DNA of 64,000 nt, taken from Chionis minor (taxonomy: Eukaryota > Chordata > Aves > Charadriiformes > Chionididae). The stretch lies in NCBI GenBank assembly GCA_013398295.1, contig VZSF01010416.1, positions 1,758,098 to 1,822,097 on the forward strand, written 5' to 3'. Below, piece by piece: positions 27,101 to 42,037 of the stretch. The first letter of the stretch is position 1, and each line of letters starts with the position of its first letter. The notes under the pieces were generated by a model. That model did not search any database. It was not told the DNA's origin and was given only the letters and a program-made list of their open reading frames with translations. The position numbers and the translations under genes are program-made.

Positions 27101-29979
27101 CCTGACTGAAGGCAAAGATGTAAGACAGAACCTTGTAGGGAAGGGAAACAGTCCTTCAATCTGAAATAAACCAAAAGGGAAAGAAGAGAATTACCTGAAG
27201 TACATCCTGCACATTACACTTCAGGAGATCAGATTCTCCTTTGAAAAAAGGTTAGCTAAGACGAGCAAAGGCAAAAGTAACTTAGAAAAGACATTTTCTC
27301 AGACTGTAGGTCTTATTTTGTCAATTATTTTTCTTACAGGTTGTAAAACACATAGCTATTTTATTCTAATTCTTCATAGCTTAAACTCCTGGAGTCTCCA
27401 GCAAATCCCTAGGATTTACATTTACCACAGTATTAAACTTTAACGGTAATTTTCTATCAGGTATAAAATCTGTAGGTGTCTGAAAGCTCTGTAACTATGC
27501 AAGATTTTAAAATAAAACCTGGACAGAGTCTTTGGTGATCTGCATTCATCACTATTGTCATCATGGATATATTTCACAGCAAACTAGTGAAAGTGAATAA
27601 AATCACTTATAAGGGACTGGGATTTTTAGAAGGAAGAGTTTGGAAACTTCCAGACCTTCTTGCTATTCTTAAGTTCAGAGGGGAAAGTTAAGAACTGTTC
27701 ATTTAGGCAAAGATTAAAGCAGTATTTCCTACAATAAACATCATGCAAATTTAGGTACATTTTCTTTAAAAACTGCAGTTTCCAGAGGAAGCTACCTCTT
27801 TAGTAAATAACAGTTATTCTTTGAATTGGGTAAACAATGAGCCCAGCTTCCAGCTGTGACAAACTTCAGAATCCAGGGAGTTAGCAGCCGGCAGCTACCC
27901 TCATGCTACATTAGTCAGGAGAGCACAGCTGCATTAAAACAGACATAGAAAAATATAGAGCGAATTTGCCTGGAAAACCTGCATCATTCTTATAATCAGA
28001 CTTATTGCCTAACAAGGATAGCCAATTTGAAAGGTAAGGTAACACAAACAGATATGATAACTACAAGTGAACTTTGTAGAAGTCTTTCTTTAAATATTAC
28101 AAATGTCATCAAGACACCTCTCATTCTGTTATGGGATCCTTATTTTAGAACAAAATCAGGATACATTCTGCTACTGAAAATTTCTATGCTGTAAAGATCT
28201 AATAGCCAGATTCCCATCATCCAGGGGCCAAGAAAAGTTTCCAGGTATCCTAGCAGAGTTTCATCAGCCTTGAGCAGTATTATGATTGCAAACCCATACA
28301 AAGAAGTGATAGGAACTTATATTGAACTTATGTTATAATGTATATAAGTTCTATAGCAACTCTCAGTAAATCTTGCAATAAACAAAAATTCATTCAGATG
28401 ACCAACGGCAACTACTATTAGCTCCTAAATATAACAAGTGTCTAGATGAATATTGCTCAACTCGTGTTTTGCACAAGTAACACTTGTGGAGGATATGCCA
28501 ATAACCATGTCTTCTCCACTAATCAGAAAACTGCAAAGAGTGTAATTTTAGAAAATTATTTTATATCTGCATTTGTAGAAACCTATAGTCTTAATAACCA
28601 ATTATGTTCTCCTTTGATATTTTTTTTTTTTAATAAAAGCTTTTATATCATTGTCCCTAGGCTTCAGCAACACTGATGTTCAGGAAGACTTGCTATTTCT
28701 GCTATCAGCTCTGAATACTCTATGGCCATTCTAAAAGTCCTACAGGCAGCAGCAGGCAGGAACTTGGAATTCCAGCTCCACTAGCTTAAAAAATGCTAAG
28801 AAAAAGAAGAAAACACAACTATCATTTTGATCTTCACAGCCATGTATCCTGCAGCAAGGACTGGGTATGACCCTGAGAATCTAAACATACTGCAGAGTGC
28901 TGTCAATCTCAACTGTACTTAAATTCACAGTCACCATGATCTGAAAAGAAATGGAAGAAATTATGTTAAGACTGGGAATCCCACAGTTTAGGAGAATAAC
29001 CGGTGTGGTACCAACCACACCTGCTGCCTCAAATTCAGGTACTGTGCCCATACTGTCACCGTTACCTATTTCAAAGGTCAAGCAGAACAAGGAAAACGTT
29101 GATTACCATCTCAGACAGCATTCTTATACAGTTTGGTCTAGTTCTAAAAAAACAGTAATGTTGCATTGTTATTTAGAAACCCAATTTGAGAGAAAGCATC
29201 TTTAAAGTAATTGCCTCTTCAATTACTTTCCTCCTACGGTTTGACCAACAGACTGGTTGTCAAGAGTATGTCTCTGAACTGCAAGAAGATATTCATATCC
29301 AAGAAAACATTCAGAATAATAGACAAGTTTAGCAGAGATTATCAGATAAATTCTGAGCTTTGCAAAAGTTCTGAAAGTACATGGGAAAAATAAATTGCAA
29401 GCTCACTGCTATGGCCTTGAAAAAGCTTGGAGTAAGATAGGTTGCATAAATAGAAAGGAAACATTGTAATTTCTTGGTGGGTTTGTTGTTTCTTTCTACT
29501 TCTTGCACAAATTACTGTTTCTACAGAAGCTACAAGACAACATAACCTTTTAACCTTTCCTAACAAAATTCCTTGACTAATGCACCATTAACTTTGTTCT
29601 TGTGGGTTAGAAGGTGTAAGTACATCTAAATACCCCATACATCTTTAGATATACATATCCAAACTGATTTACTTTAGCAGAAGGTATGGCACAGGTGTCT
29701 CAGTCAAAGCTGAGAGTGGAAAAAATCTTCTTTTATGTAAATATGTCAAAGCAGAATGAGCAGTGAAGGCGTCACATTGAGACCCTACAAAAGGCTTGAT
29801 GGCGGCTCACTTAAACCCTCATACTGAGCGGGCAGCAGGCAGCCCAAAGATAAGTACGAACAAAAAAGTACATAAAGTGCTTAGCCCAAAATCAAGCCAC
29901 CAACTTGCTGGCTGATCAAGTATGAAAAGGTGATGAGAAATCTCCACTACCCAGTCCATTCAGAAAACACCAGATCCAG

Positions 29980-30040
29980 ACAGAGTTAATTATTATTAAC
30001 TATAATATAAACAGAGTTAATAATTATTAGTCCAAGGTCA
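29980..30040. repeat. 31-bp tandem duplication
   Basis: ACAGAGTTAATTATTATTA at 29980 and ACAGAGTTAATAATTATTA at 30011 are two copies, period 31, in AGBL4 intron 1. Confidence 0.75.
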
Positions 30041-33010
30041 GTTACAGTTTCCTTCCAAAATCTACTGAAGAACATTGACCTGAAGACAAAATCTGGCAGA
30101 CAAATAGTGCTCTGATTCCTCATTCCCAGTGACTGGTACTTTCTCATGAACTTAAAAGAAAAGAAAGTCAGTCAACTTTTGTTGACTTGTATTCATTTTA
30201 TATGTAATATTTGTTTCAAATCTGTAACCTAAAAGCATAACTTCAAGCTGCACTTCAAGAATATTTATTTATTATTACAATGTGGATTATCTCCAAGGAT
30301 ATACCTTCTTGTCAGAGGCAAATGGCAATGGAAACTTTTGTTTCACTTTATTAAAACCCAAAATGGCCAAGAAGGCATGAACAGTTTTTCCTCATGAGAA
30401 TAAAAATTCAATTAGTACTTTGAACTCAGTAAGCAAGAGAAAAAATAATATCCATTACTTTTTTTAATGTACTTATAATCTTTAACCTATCCACTAAAAC
30501 ACTCATCACCGGAAATGGGGAAAAAAAAAAAACTAAAAAAAAAAATAGTACTGCCAAATATATTAACTGAAAATATGTTTATTTAAAAACATTGTAAGAA
30601 TCAGTGAATTTCATTTGATATACAGATTTATTCTTTAACAAGTATTTGGCATCTTGATAATATCAAAGATATCACATGATGCAACAGTTGCTATAGTAGC
30701 AATACTTCTTTAAACAAAAAAAAAAAACCAAACAAAAGGATAAAACATATAAATTGTAAACAAAAATACGATGCATCACATACATCTCCAGCTAGCGGAG
30801 AAAAGAGTAAATAATAGTTACTGAGCTCAGCTAGTCCTCTGAGTTGTCTCTGCATCCTTGCTGGGAGATAAGAGATGGCTCGGAGAATTAGGTCTGCATA
30901 TGAATAATAGGAGATGCTGAAACACCAGTTGAAGAGTGCACAGGAATTCAAGTTCTAGCTCAGCAAAAGATTTTTTGGGGGTGTCCCTACCAAGCAAGAG
31001 GAAATTCCCCGTCTAGGGATTCTGAGGCAGGAAAAGAACTGAAGAGTTAAAGCAGATCCCTCATCTGGTAGTACAAAACTTCAATGGGTAAAACTTTCTT
31101 TCGTAGTGTTTTTGAAATTTGTAAGCAACTGATTTCTCAAAGACAAGGAGTGCATGTGACCTGCAAAAAACATCCAGTCAAAACAGGCAGACAATTGCAG
31201 GGTTTGGAATCATAGTTGGTAGAAAATGCCACGTAAGGGCAAAAGCTCATGATACTACCCACAAAACTGGAAAAAGTGGTTGGTGGCTGAAGTCACTCAC
31301 TAGTATTCACTGGTAATTTACTAAAATTCTGTAACTATTTCCCATGCCACCTAATCCAGAAACAAGCCAGCTTTTGTACACCTGGTTTTATATTGTATGT
31401 GGGGGAGGATGGAGAAAGTGGGAGGAAAGGGAGAGGTTCATGGATGTATGCTATGTATCTATCCACATATACATAGGTATGCTAAGTATATATTCATGTT
31501 TCAACAGCTGTATGAAGCATTGATATAACAAAAGCACAATATCTAGCTTAAACTTTCAGGTATGTTAATGAGACACATGTATGTACTATGTATTTTCAAA
31601 AATCTTTCTTTGACCAAGTTTTTAAATGCAGAATGATTACCTGCAAAATGCTTACCAAAAGATACTTCTGAACAATCTCAATACATGTTGATTCAGTTAT
31701 AGTTGGTGCAGATCAAAGTTTAATTTCCATGTATAATACTTCAGGTTTCATACAGAAGGTATGAAACAGATGGACTTAATCCATACTTACTCTGATAAAG
31801 CAACAGAGATCTCATTTACAGACTCACTGACCATTTTCCTCCTATGCAGTAAAATCATATTTTATTGCAAAAATTCTTTTCATTATTAGAACATTACTTC
31901 CTTGATGGCTTTTTTTTTTAGTGTATCCACACTATATAAATAGCATTTCTGATTTAAGAGCACACAACATGTGATTAACCAACAGTCAGATTATGATATT
32001 CTAACCAGGAGTGAGCACCATGCAAATCAGGTGATCTTTATACTACAAGAACAGCATAATTAAAATTGGTGCACTGACAGCATAACTGTAAGAAGCCATG
32101 AGAAAATAAATTTCTACATTAAAAATAACTCACGTTGAGGCAACTCAAAACATTTGATACATAGCAACCAATGCAATGACCCTGACCCATGAATATGTAT
32201 CCTTCAATGACTAATAAAGCTGAAATCTCTGTAAGTTAACAGCTTTGTGTGTTTCTTTTCTTTAGGACCAACTGATTCTCAGCTGGGAAACTGAAAAGGA
32301 CTCAGTAAACAGTAATTATTCCTGATGTAACAGAGAAGTAGGTTTATTTCAGCTTTCTCAAAAGGAATAGGCTTTGTTTATTTTAATTGTCCTACATTTC
32401 ATACTCCGACTCACATTCAACACGCTTGCCCACAAAAGGCATGTCCTAAAAGCACTAATTATGAAGTACTACGAAAGTCTTTCAAGAGTATTGGCAAGAT
32501 CAAGAAAGAAACATGTAAACAGTGCTTTTTCCATTTATGAAAATTATCCCTTTTATGTCAAATTCCTAGCACTTTTAATGTCTTAATATGGTTGCTGATT
32601 GAACAGGGGCTTTCCCCACCTGTACTTGAAGAGATGCCTATGCCATATTTTGGAAGACATGAGCTTATCTGCTGTGATCCCAGCAAGCCCAAAGGAATCC
32701 AGCTATAGCTGTGCTGCTGCTGCACCTGAGCTATTAAGCTGTATCGTGGACATTATTTCAAGTTCAGCACTGAGGTAATACAGCTGTGCCTTCTAAGTTG
32801 GATCAGGCTTTTAGCTCATTCTCAGGTATTCTCCAAAAGCAGTAAGCCTGGTGAGACTCAACACAGGCCAGCTGTGGTACTACACTATACCCCCTCTTCA
32901 GATGTACTTTGATTTTTCAATATCTAAAGTGTGACTTTACTGTAAACTTGTTGTGGATGCACCTGTCCAAAGAAAAAGATGTATTTGATTATCACTGAGT
33001 AAGTCTAGCC

Positions 33011-33085
33011 TTCAGGAGACTTGAATTCAATTCCTGACTCAACCACTAACACCTTTTTGCTGGTAATGAATCATTATCCATGGGA
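33011..33085 (+). mobile_element. Possible MIR-like SINE fragment
   Basis: GGAGACTTGAATTCAATTCC, then TGACTCAACCACTAACACC, resembles the MIR segment GGAGACCTGGGTTCAATTCC followed by TGGCTCTGCCACTTAC. Short and without the 3' part. Confidence 0.4.
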
Positions 33086-35673
33086 AAGTAAGCTTTCCTT
33101 GAGGCCTCCACAGAGCACAAAATCCTGTGGGGAAATACAGCAGCAGTTTTGTATAGCACCATCTCTCTCTTCAAGACCCTGTACTTCACAAATGATGGGA
33201 AGAAAGGTAATTTCACACTGCTACAACTGCTTGGGCTGTCATTATGAGTGTGATAAGCGAAAACTGGGCGATGCAAGTTCACCGACAATTTCCATCCTGT
33301 GTATTACCCACCATAATTCATGGATCCTTCTTTGGGTTGAACTTCCATTTTTATTTGGCTCTTGAACATGTTTAATTTAAAGATATGGGTTTACCCTTGC
33401 TTCCTATTTACTTTGTATTTAGAGGTAGGCATGTCTTCTGTCAGTCAATTTAAGTCAACAGTAGCTCCAGAGACAGCTAATTTTTTCACTTTGGCATTAA
33501 AATCTTCTTGACTACTACATGTTTAAAATAATTTGGGGATTTTAGTACCACTTCTGGAATAATTTGTTCCCTGAGGCTGCTGAAATCAATTACACTATTG
33601 ATTACTGCCATAACTATAATTATTTATTGAAAAAACTCCTTGAACTTCTTACTTGAGAATAGCATCTTTCCCCCTACTTTCTACAACAGTCCATTCCAAA
33701 AAGTAGTATTTTAAGCCACTGAGAATTTCTTCCACCCAAGCACTGCCCACTCGCATTGCTTAATTTACTCTTTAGTTAAGAAACACTTCAACATAATATA
33801 GTATTGCACGTCAAATAATTAAACCATTGCAGTGTGGTATTTTATTCACAACCTATAAGTACTGTATAGCAAAAGATTTAAATATTGTTTCAGAATTCAT
33901 GTTTTCTAACATAAAAATGTCAGCAAAGCAAACTTGATCTATTAACTCTCTTACATCAGCAACGTAACAACAGGAATTTAACTACAGAGAACACTACTAA
34001 TACACCATATTCAGCAGTTTTTTAACTAAGCAAGTCAAGTTGATAGAATATTTATAAGAATATGAAATGCATACAAAGTATTTCAAATATTCAGAACACA
34101 AGCCAAACTTCTACCTACAAAAAGGCTTACATACAGAAAGCTCTGAGATCAAATTACTGATTATTTGTAGTGCTTAGAAATAAAATAACCAGCAGATACA
34201 CTGGTGTTCTGTGTAGTTACGAAACATCTGCTGTTCTGCAGTCCTACAGACCTCAGGTATAGGGAGGTAGTACAGAGGCAAGTTTATCTCACAATCCTAT
34301 TTTTCATGGACAGTTCCCCTGAAACAATGCCATTGCCGCTGGATTTATATAGGTCATTTGAGGAATTTTTCATTAATCAAGTGTATCATACTATCTCATC
34401 TGCATTATATATGCATGAAAACGTAACAGTCACTTGACAGGTGTTAGCCAGCTCTAAAGTTTACTGTAATCACACAGTAACTTTGCTGCTTATTGCAAAC
34501 CAAAACACATCAGTGGACCTGTAATGAATCCAGCTGGGCTTTCTTTGGAATGGATTCCTGCTGCTCTACTTTGGTGATTCACGGGAACTGATGTTCCACT
34601 TGTTTTTGTGGAGACTGAAATTCCACACATTTTTCAAGGTGGTTATGAGACAATATGTAAAAGCAACATCTTGCCAGTTTTCACTCGTGATTGTGAGATC
34701 CACTGCTAAGTAAATAGCTCTATAAATTAGCATGTAAATGAAATAGTTAGATACCTTATTTATTTAATAATAATACTAATTAAAGACAACTACTTTTTTT
34801 TTCCTGCCCCCTTTTCTAGGCTTGATTTTTTTGCCACAATGAGTCTACAAAATCAGACAAGTAATATGAGAGAACAGGGACACGTGTATTAGAAAACATA
34901 TGTATCAGACTGTATGTGTTCTAGTCTCTGATCTTAATACAGTCCTTATCCTAAACCAGAATCAATCATGAAAACACTTTACTACACGTTGCATAGCCTA
35001 TGACAAAATGAACTTGAAGTCATTATTATTATTTGGGTAGAGCAGAGTTTTGCAAACCATTCTGACATACAAATAGTAAAACTACTTCAAAAAAAACATA
35101 TTTAAAAATCTAACATTGAAAAATATAGCACCTCTTAAATGCCAGGCTTGGCCTCTGTGGCAATGCCAAGAAAACAATGAGTTGTGGGGACAATGTGACA
35201 GGGAAACTGGGACATGGGACGCACAGATGTGCACCCATAACCAGCTCTCGATTACTTGTAAATTGGTTTACTTCTATTGCAGATTAATTGCAGACACAGC
35301 TTGAGCCTGGAAGAACTTATTATCGCAGGTACAATGCAATCTAAACACGGCAATTCTGCATCAAGGCTGTGCATGCCAACTACTTTTGGGGATCACTTGA
35401 GAAATCTGAGCTGGTTTCTATAAAATCACATAGTTCTGGAAAAGAGCAGCACAATCAATCCTCCAGAAGCAAGAGTGATGTAGCACGATGCATGTATCTG
35501 GGTGAGTCTACTGGAGCCAGTCTCCATCCAGCAGCACCACTGCTCAGCAGAGGCAGCACTGCTGGATCTGAGTGACATTAGCAGCAAATATCTGTACCAA
35601 ACTCCTCTTCATGTCCCATAGCACCTCACTGATCTGGGGATCAGTGCCTTCTGTTATCAGGGTATCCTAGCTC

Positions 35674-35742
35674 TTTATTTTAAAATAAAAAATTAAAATA
35701 AAAAATAAAAATTAAAATTTAAAAATTAAAAAATTAAAAAAG
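35674..35742 (+). repeat. A/T-only low-complexity tract
   Basis: About 69 bp made only of A and T in AAAAT/TAAAA-type units, in AGBL4 intron 1. Confidence 0.9.
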
Positions 35743-36556
35743 AGATTACTATACAGTCATTTCACTCTATTCTTCTTGTCCCTAAACAGGTATCTCTGGA
35801 GGACACAGGAACAAGAGGAAAGAAAATCTTTAAGTGTAGACAAATTGTCCATTTCTTCTGTGAATTTTTCAGCTATTGTTATTAAGTGTCCCATTTGAAA
35901 AGCAGGCTTGTGCTGCAGATCTATGTTTCCCAGTCCTGTTAGTGGCCCCATGTGGAGATCAAGCCAGTTACATTTTAACACAGGAAGCTGACTTTAAAAA
36001 ATATTTTAATGAGCATTATATCTATAAAGCTCAACTTCAAAAAACAGAAATGCTATGTAGGCCATATAAATGCTTTCTGAGGTTGATCTCGTCTTCTGCA
36101 TGAGACTTCTGCCTACTAAATACAGTGACAGTAACACTAAAGCAACTTGCAGAAACTTCTGGTTTACAAATTTCAGCATAAAACCTATTAAAATTCTCAA
36201 TATGTCTCATTTTACTTTTTACAAATTCAAAAAACTCCTCTCACAAGCACTAATAATTAATGGGGTGCTTTGAACTTCACTGAAAGAAAAAATGTTGGGA
36301 GGCTTGAGGTAAGTAACTTTCAAAAGCTTTGATTATTTGTCAAAGAAAAAAACTGTTTGAAATATGGCTACGAAATGGTAAACCATTAAGAAGTGGCAAC
36401 TGGAATACCCAACACATCCCTGTTTCTTTCTTTTTCTGAAATTATATCTTCTGGCTGTATAGAGCCTTCATTAGTATTTCTCAAGTCTCCTTATATGGCA
36501 AATTATGTAACAGAAATATGATCAAAGCTATAAGTACCAAAAATATATTAGCAGCT

Positions 36557-36610
36557 CTTCTTCAGTGAATTCTTCTAGTGGGGATTGTTTCCACTAGGTA
36601 ACTGAAGAAG
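36557..36610. repeat. Hairpin-forming inverted repeat in AGBL4 intron 1
   Basis: An outer 10-bp perfect stem (CTTCTTCAGT at 36557 with ACTGAAGAAG at 36601) encloses an inner 7-bp perfect stem (CTAGTGG at 36575 with CCACTAG at 36591) with a 9-nt loop and an asymmetric internal bulge. It is shorter than a usual microRNA precursor. Confidence 0.85.
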
Positions 36611-39600
36611 TATAAGAGTATAATGATTATTATAATATTTTGCTGTAGCAACTTTAGGTAATTCCTATGTATCACTTCAATTAATATTTCAACTTAAGCA
36701 GTAAAACCTGAAGTAGTTAATGGTCTTACAGAGTGCTTCAAATTTACTAACAAACATTTCTCTAATACTCCCTGGACTTTGAACTGCTTAAGCTAAACTG
36801 TACCGATGCTATCAGTAAGTTCTGGCAAATGTGTCTGTTGAACAAAACACATTTTGTATTTGTTTACAAATACATCCTGCAGCATTTTATAAACAACTGT
36901 GAATAGTTCTTTATGGTGCGTGAACATCTGCAAGTTTGGGCCCAGCACCCTTTCAGTTTTCCACTGACTTGAAATCTCTTCACGTTGACAGGAGGATATA
37001 GTGGGCAGATCCCTTTCAGTATGAAGACTGCAGCGTCTTTTCCCAAACACTGGAATTCAGCTATGTTTACAGCCTAGTAGTGTATAAAAGAAAATAAGCT
37101 ATGTTGCTCATATATACTTGAAAATTCAGAAATCATTTAAGAAAGGACAATTCCATTGAAGACATTAAATTTGCCTGGAAGACAAGAAAGTACCACTGAT
37201 GTGCAGTGTTACTTTAAAGACCAAGATTAAATAATACTGTTAAAGTAATTAGCTGGTTTCTCCTGTTTTAAATTTCTTCATGATAAAGCTAATGAATGAG
37301 AACTTCTAGTTATCAAAAAGGCCTACACACTTAAAGACAAAGAAATTAGGTGGCCTTATTTAGTCCAGCTTTTTATTTAATAATTAATTGCCACTTAAAA
37401 GCAAGCAGCATGTTCCTGATACTAAGATGTGTTCATACCATATGTGATTAAATATTTTTAAAAGAATAAATACTCTCTTTTGAAAAAAATAACCAAAAGC
37501 TATCTTTCAAAATTGTCCAGCTCAACACTATCATATTAACACTGCAGAATTTACACAGCTATTCTATCAGGCTCTCCACATGAAGATCTCTGAAATAACG
37601 ATCTCTAAGTATTTTAGAAATGTTAATTACTCTGCAGTGTTTGAGTAGGGGTTCGGCATTCAGCAGTGGTTTGAAGCTCTCCTCCCTGAAGCCAGGTCAG
37701 CCCGGCTGTGAACGCTTTTGAAAATTCTAACCATTCTTAATATGAAATGTGACTTAACATCACTCTGCAAGGTATCTACCATGACATGTAAATAAACATG
37801 AAAAACTACACATTCAGCTGGGCAATCTGTTCTGATAACAAGGATCTTTGGTCTAAAGACATACATTTATATCCTGTCCAGTACTGTGAGTAAATGCCTT
37901 TTATGCTTTCACTATGATTTCAGTGATGGTGACTCGATGAAATATCAGAAATACTAATATCCACAAAATGACTAGCAACTGTGGAATAACACATATTAGA
38001 ACTGTCAATCCAGGCTAATGTTCAGCTGCCTCAGATAGAAAACTATCACAGAACTCAGAGATAACCTTCACCCTTTGATCATTCAGGCCTCTGGAAGCAA
38101 GTCTTTTGAAGGTAATACAGATGCCTAGAAGAATAAGAGTAACCTGGGGAGAATGAGATAACTAGTGAGATTTTAGCTGAATCCACGTCTGAAAAGTTAA
38201 ATGCTTTCATCTGGTTCACGGGTCAAAAAATTAGCAAATACAGGCACTCTGTACTCACTTTGACCTATTCCTAAACCTTCCTTAGAGAAGTTAATAAGGT
38301 CCTCTTTGCTACAGAATTGGAAAAATAACACTGATCTGCTTTGAAGAAACTGAACTAAACTGGCCATCATGCTATATCCTGGATCTTCCACAGATTTGAG
38401 ACATCAAGGTCAGCGGAGTAGAACAACTGGAAGTCAAGTCAAGAAGCTCCTGAAAGTAATGAACTGGTCTGAATCATTTTCATTCTCCTGCAGACTTCAT
38501 TTGTGAGGATTTAAGTTGCTTTTAATTTGGATTCCCAGCTTGAGACATGAAGGCTTCAGCCTGGAAACACAAAGAGGGAAGCATACAAACTTACAGTTTA
38601 TTGCAGAAATCTGATTTGAACAGTACCAAGAAACCAGCGAGAAATAAGGAGCCAACTGCGATGGGAAAATGATTGATTAATCCAGGGAAAAGCGAGTTGA
38701 TTTGCAGGACTCTAACCAAACATCAGAACAAAGAGACCATTTCAATGGATTAGACCAGATGTCTGCCTAGTCCAAAGAAGATAGCACCAGAATATGAACT
38801 CCATAGTAGACAGATGTGAGATAATCTACCTCCCATATTAAGGCTCAATCTCATTTGAAACACACAGGTTGGCTTAAACCATGGTATAGAAAATAATGCT
38901 GAGCATGATAGTAAAATAAAACCTGATGGTGGTCCCTCTTCTGAACTACTTTGTGCAATTTTATGTGTTCTAGTCCCCCATCCTAACAAAAAAATGTTTA
39001 AAAACTTGCAAAAACTACTACACAAACAAAAATATTCAACATTAAAAAGGAATGGAAATATAAAAAGATTTGTATATATGGAAACAACAAGTATAATTAC
39101 CAGTGTAAGATTAACAGATTTACTTTCCTATAACAGAAGAACAAGGAGATACTAATAAAACTGAAATTAAAAAATCTTACATTATAAAAAGGTATGTTTT
39201 CCATAAAGTATAATTCATATCCAAAATTTCATGACACAATATATTTTCAAAGCTAAGAGTTTAGAGGGGTTATAAGCATCTTAGATGTAAATAAGGGTCA
39301 GATAGCATTTAGGAAGGACTTAATTTTTACAATCACCTTTCTGTAATTGCACATTATGTTTTTTCTGACACCTTTCCCTGACACTGACTCCTGTCAAATG
39401 CAGGTTACTGAATTAAACCAGTAAAGAATGGTCCACAACAGTACTTTGTGTTGCTATAAAGCATGGATAAGTTACCTTTAATTTCTCTGTAACTCCGTTA
39501 ACTCCATGCCAGCTGAAACCGTGACCTTCAGTTTTCTCATTTGAAAATTACAAATAACAATCAATATTTCAAGATGGGAAGATAAGACTTAGTTATTACT

Positions 39601-42037
39601 TGTGTTTTCTGATCCAGGAATAAAAACATGATGTTGTTGTAAAAACCAAACAGCAAGCAGAATATAGCGATACTGGCTCAATCAATTTATATGGTTTGAA
39701 CAATGTTCGGTCCTTTTTTAATGGCCTTATTCTCCTTGCATCCATACATAAAAATTTAAATTTGTGCAAAACGCAGGCTCCAGAGTTGGATTCCTGTATC
39801 TCCTAAAGACTGGTCCAGATCTGACATATCATGAAGACATACTAAGAAATCAGGATGCGCCAAGAACAAGAACATTCCCCATTTATGTTACATGTAGATC
39901 AACAGTGTCGGTGTCTTCCAGCACTAAGCGGACAAATAGGTTCTTTAGGGGATCTGCCAAGTATTCCTAAAAGAGCCTGTCTGTCCCCTTAGTGTCAGGT
40001 GACAGTCAGAAACCAAAGTTTAGGGCAGGAAGGGGAAAAAAAAAAACCCAAACCAAACCACCCCACCTTTTTTTTCCACATCCAACTTTCCATGTCCTTT
40101 CTTAAAAATAGGCCAAGATCACAAGTTTGCTTCCCAAGCCCCACTGATCTCCGAAAGTTTTGGGTCTTTTTCCTATTTTTATGGTTCTTTGCATTTTTAA
40201 TTCCTCATCTGGTTTCTCCAAAATAGAAGGACCTGCAAATTAAGACTTGCAAAATGACCGGGCGTTGCAAAACTTAAGCAGACATGTATCAGGCACATGC
40301 AACTAAACAGGAATTCAGCACAAGCTGAAATGCAACATTTATGAGAAAATCATTGATTAGTTAGCTGCAATGGTTAAATGCGGAAAAAGTTCTGGACCAG
40401 GTTAATAATCAAAAGCAAATACTGTAAGGCTGCAGATTTAAATAATATAGCAGAACACAATATAAGAGTAAGTTTATGCACTTATCTGGAAATAGTATGA
40501 AAGTTACATTATATGTTAAAAAAAGTTACTGACAATGGCACAAGCACAGGTAGATGAAGTAGGTAGGAAAGCCAACAAAGTCAAATGGCCACTGAAGATT
40601 TTTTCCTGTTTTACAGGGCAGTCAGAGCTGACCAGCTGTGTTTAGTAGTGTTGCACAACACAGTGGGTGAAAATAATCACCTGCCTCATGGTCAAGTTTA
40701 TTGTACAATAACCTTTACAGTGTGGTTTCATAAACAGCATGGCTGAACACAGGGAATTTGAGAACCTTATGGCCAATGCATTTAGATGCAGCCTTTGTAG
40801 TATTGTTTCCCAGAGCACAACAGCATTTCACATATTTATCACTTTTTTTTCACCCTAAGTGGCCCAAAACTCCAAAGTCAGTTCTAAGGATAATGCATCC
40901 TCATTTGGAGCCACTTCTGAGGCTGAAAAGCACATGCACAGCAGCTAACACAGCAGGCTAGGAAAATGAACTTTTGGTCCAGGAACTCAGGTAATTTATG
41001 TATGATGCTGTGGGATATTAAATATTCAGGAAAAACATTGTCATTGTTTCATCCTCCAAATGTTAATGTCTCTAAATTTCATGAATTATTTTGGGGGCTT
41101 TTGTTTCCACGTGGGCCAAAAAAGACCTTAACTGTGTTTTGTTACAATAGGAAAGACCCCTCTACCTACAGGATCCTCATCATTCACGAGCAAACACAAA
41201 ACTTCAGTTTCACTGACAAACTTACCTTCCCGTACACAGTTTGAGCCCTTGTTTAATACATTCTGAACAGGAAGAATACCACTTGGCACCTTCCTTAAAA
41301 AGGACCCTCGCAGAATAAGGTATGGGAGATGTAAAGTGTTTGGCATGCTGCCCCTCGGCAGCCCCCGAGTTCCTTACACCTCCTGGGACAAGGCAAGCGG
41401 CACCTGCAGGTCAACCCCCAAGCTGTCATTCCAACCCCGTTGGAATTCTTCACTGGGTATTAATTTTTTTCCTCATTCTAAATAAAGCAGGCCGTGGTTC
41501 CTCGAGTGAGGGGAACTCCTGTGCACCACCACCTTTGCCCCCTGCATGGGGAGGAGGGTGCCCAGTGCAGGTCACCCCACCATCAGCTTCTTCCCCTGCG
41601 CCCCCCGGGGGTCTCCCCCAAATTTTGCCAGCCGGGCGAGGGGGCTCTCGCCCTCTCACTCTCCTCCCCACAACGGGGCAATCCCGCCCCCCCCCCCGCC
41701 CCCCGCCTCAGACAGGACTGGAGTGCCTGGGGGCTCGTCCTCCTCACCCTGCCTGGAAGGGCACTCCCCACGACCACCTCTCCCCCAGGCAGGTGCTCCT
41801 CATCCCCCGGGGGAAGGTGCCCTGCGCTCCTCCGCAGCTCCCTGGCAAAGGGCCTCTGCCCCGGGCCCCCGCTGCACCTCAGTGCCCTCGGCCAGGAGGC
41901 GCTTCCCTCCCTTTCCCCTGGGAGAAGGGCTCCGTCCCCTGCGCTCCGCCGCCGGGCCCCCTCTACTGCCACGAGCCCCTGGAGAAGGGGGGCTCTTCCC
42001 CTCTCCCCCCGCCCAGGCGACTGCGGCTGGCACTGAC

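Larger units (their letters stand above)
24196..42037 (-). other. AGBL4: AGBL4 intron 1
   Basis: A 17,842-bp phase-1 intron between the two coding exons, with a GTCAGT donor side and a CAG acceptor side. It is AT-rich and has no further exon that I can support. It contains an A/T-only low-complexity tract (about 35.7 kb), a hairpin-forming inverted repeat (36.56-36.61 kb), a possible old MIR-like SINE trace (about 33.0 kb), a short 31-bp duplication (about 30.0 kb) and A-rich runs. The CpG island begins inside its 5' end at about 41.34 kb. Open frames of 60-115 codons here have no recognisable family motif. Confidence 0.8.

Noticed and set aside
33021..33365. 114-codon plus-strand frame with several Cys residues
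   Set aside because: No recognisable zinc-finger spacing or family, on the strand opposite AGBL4, and it begins in a possible SINE trace.
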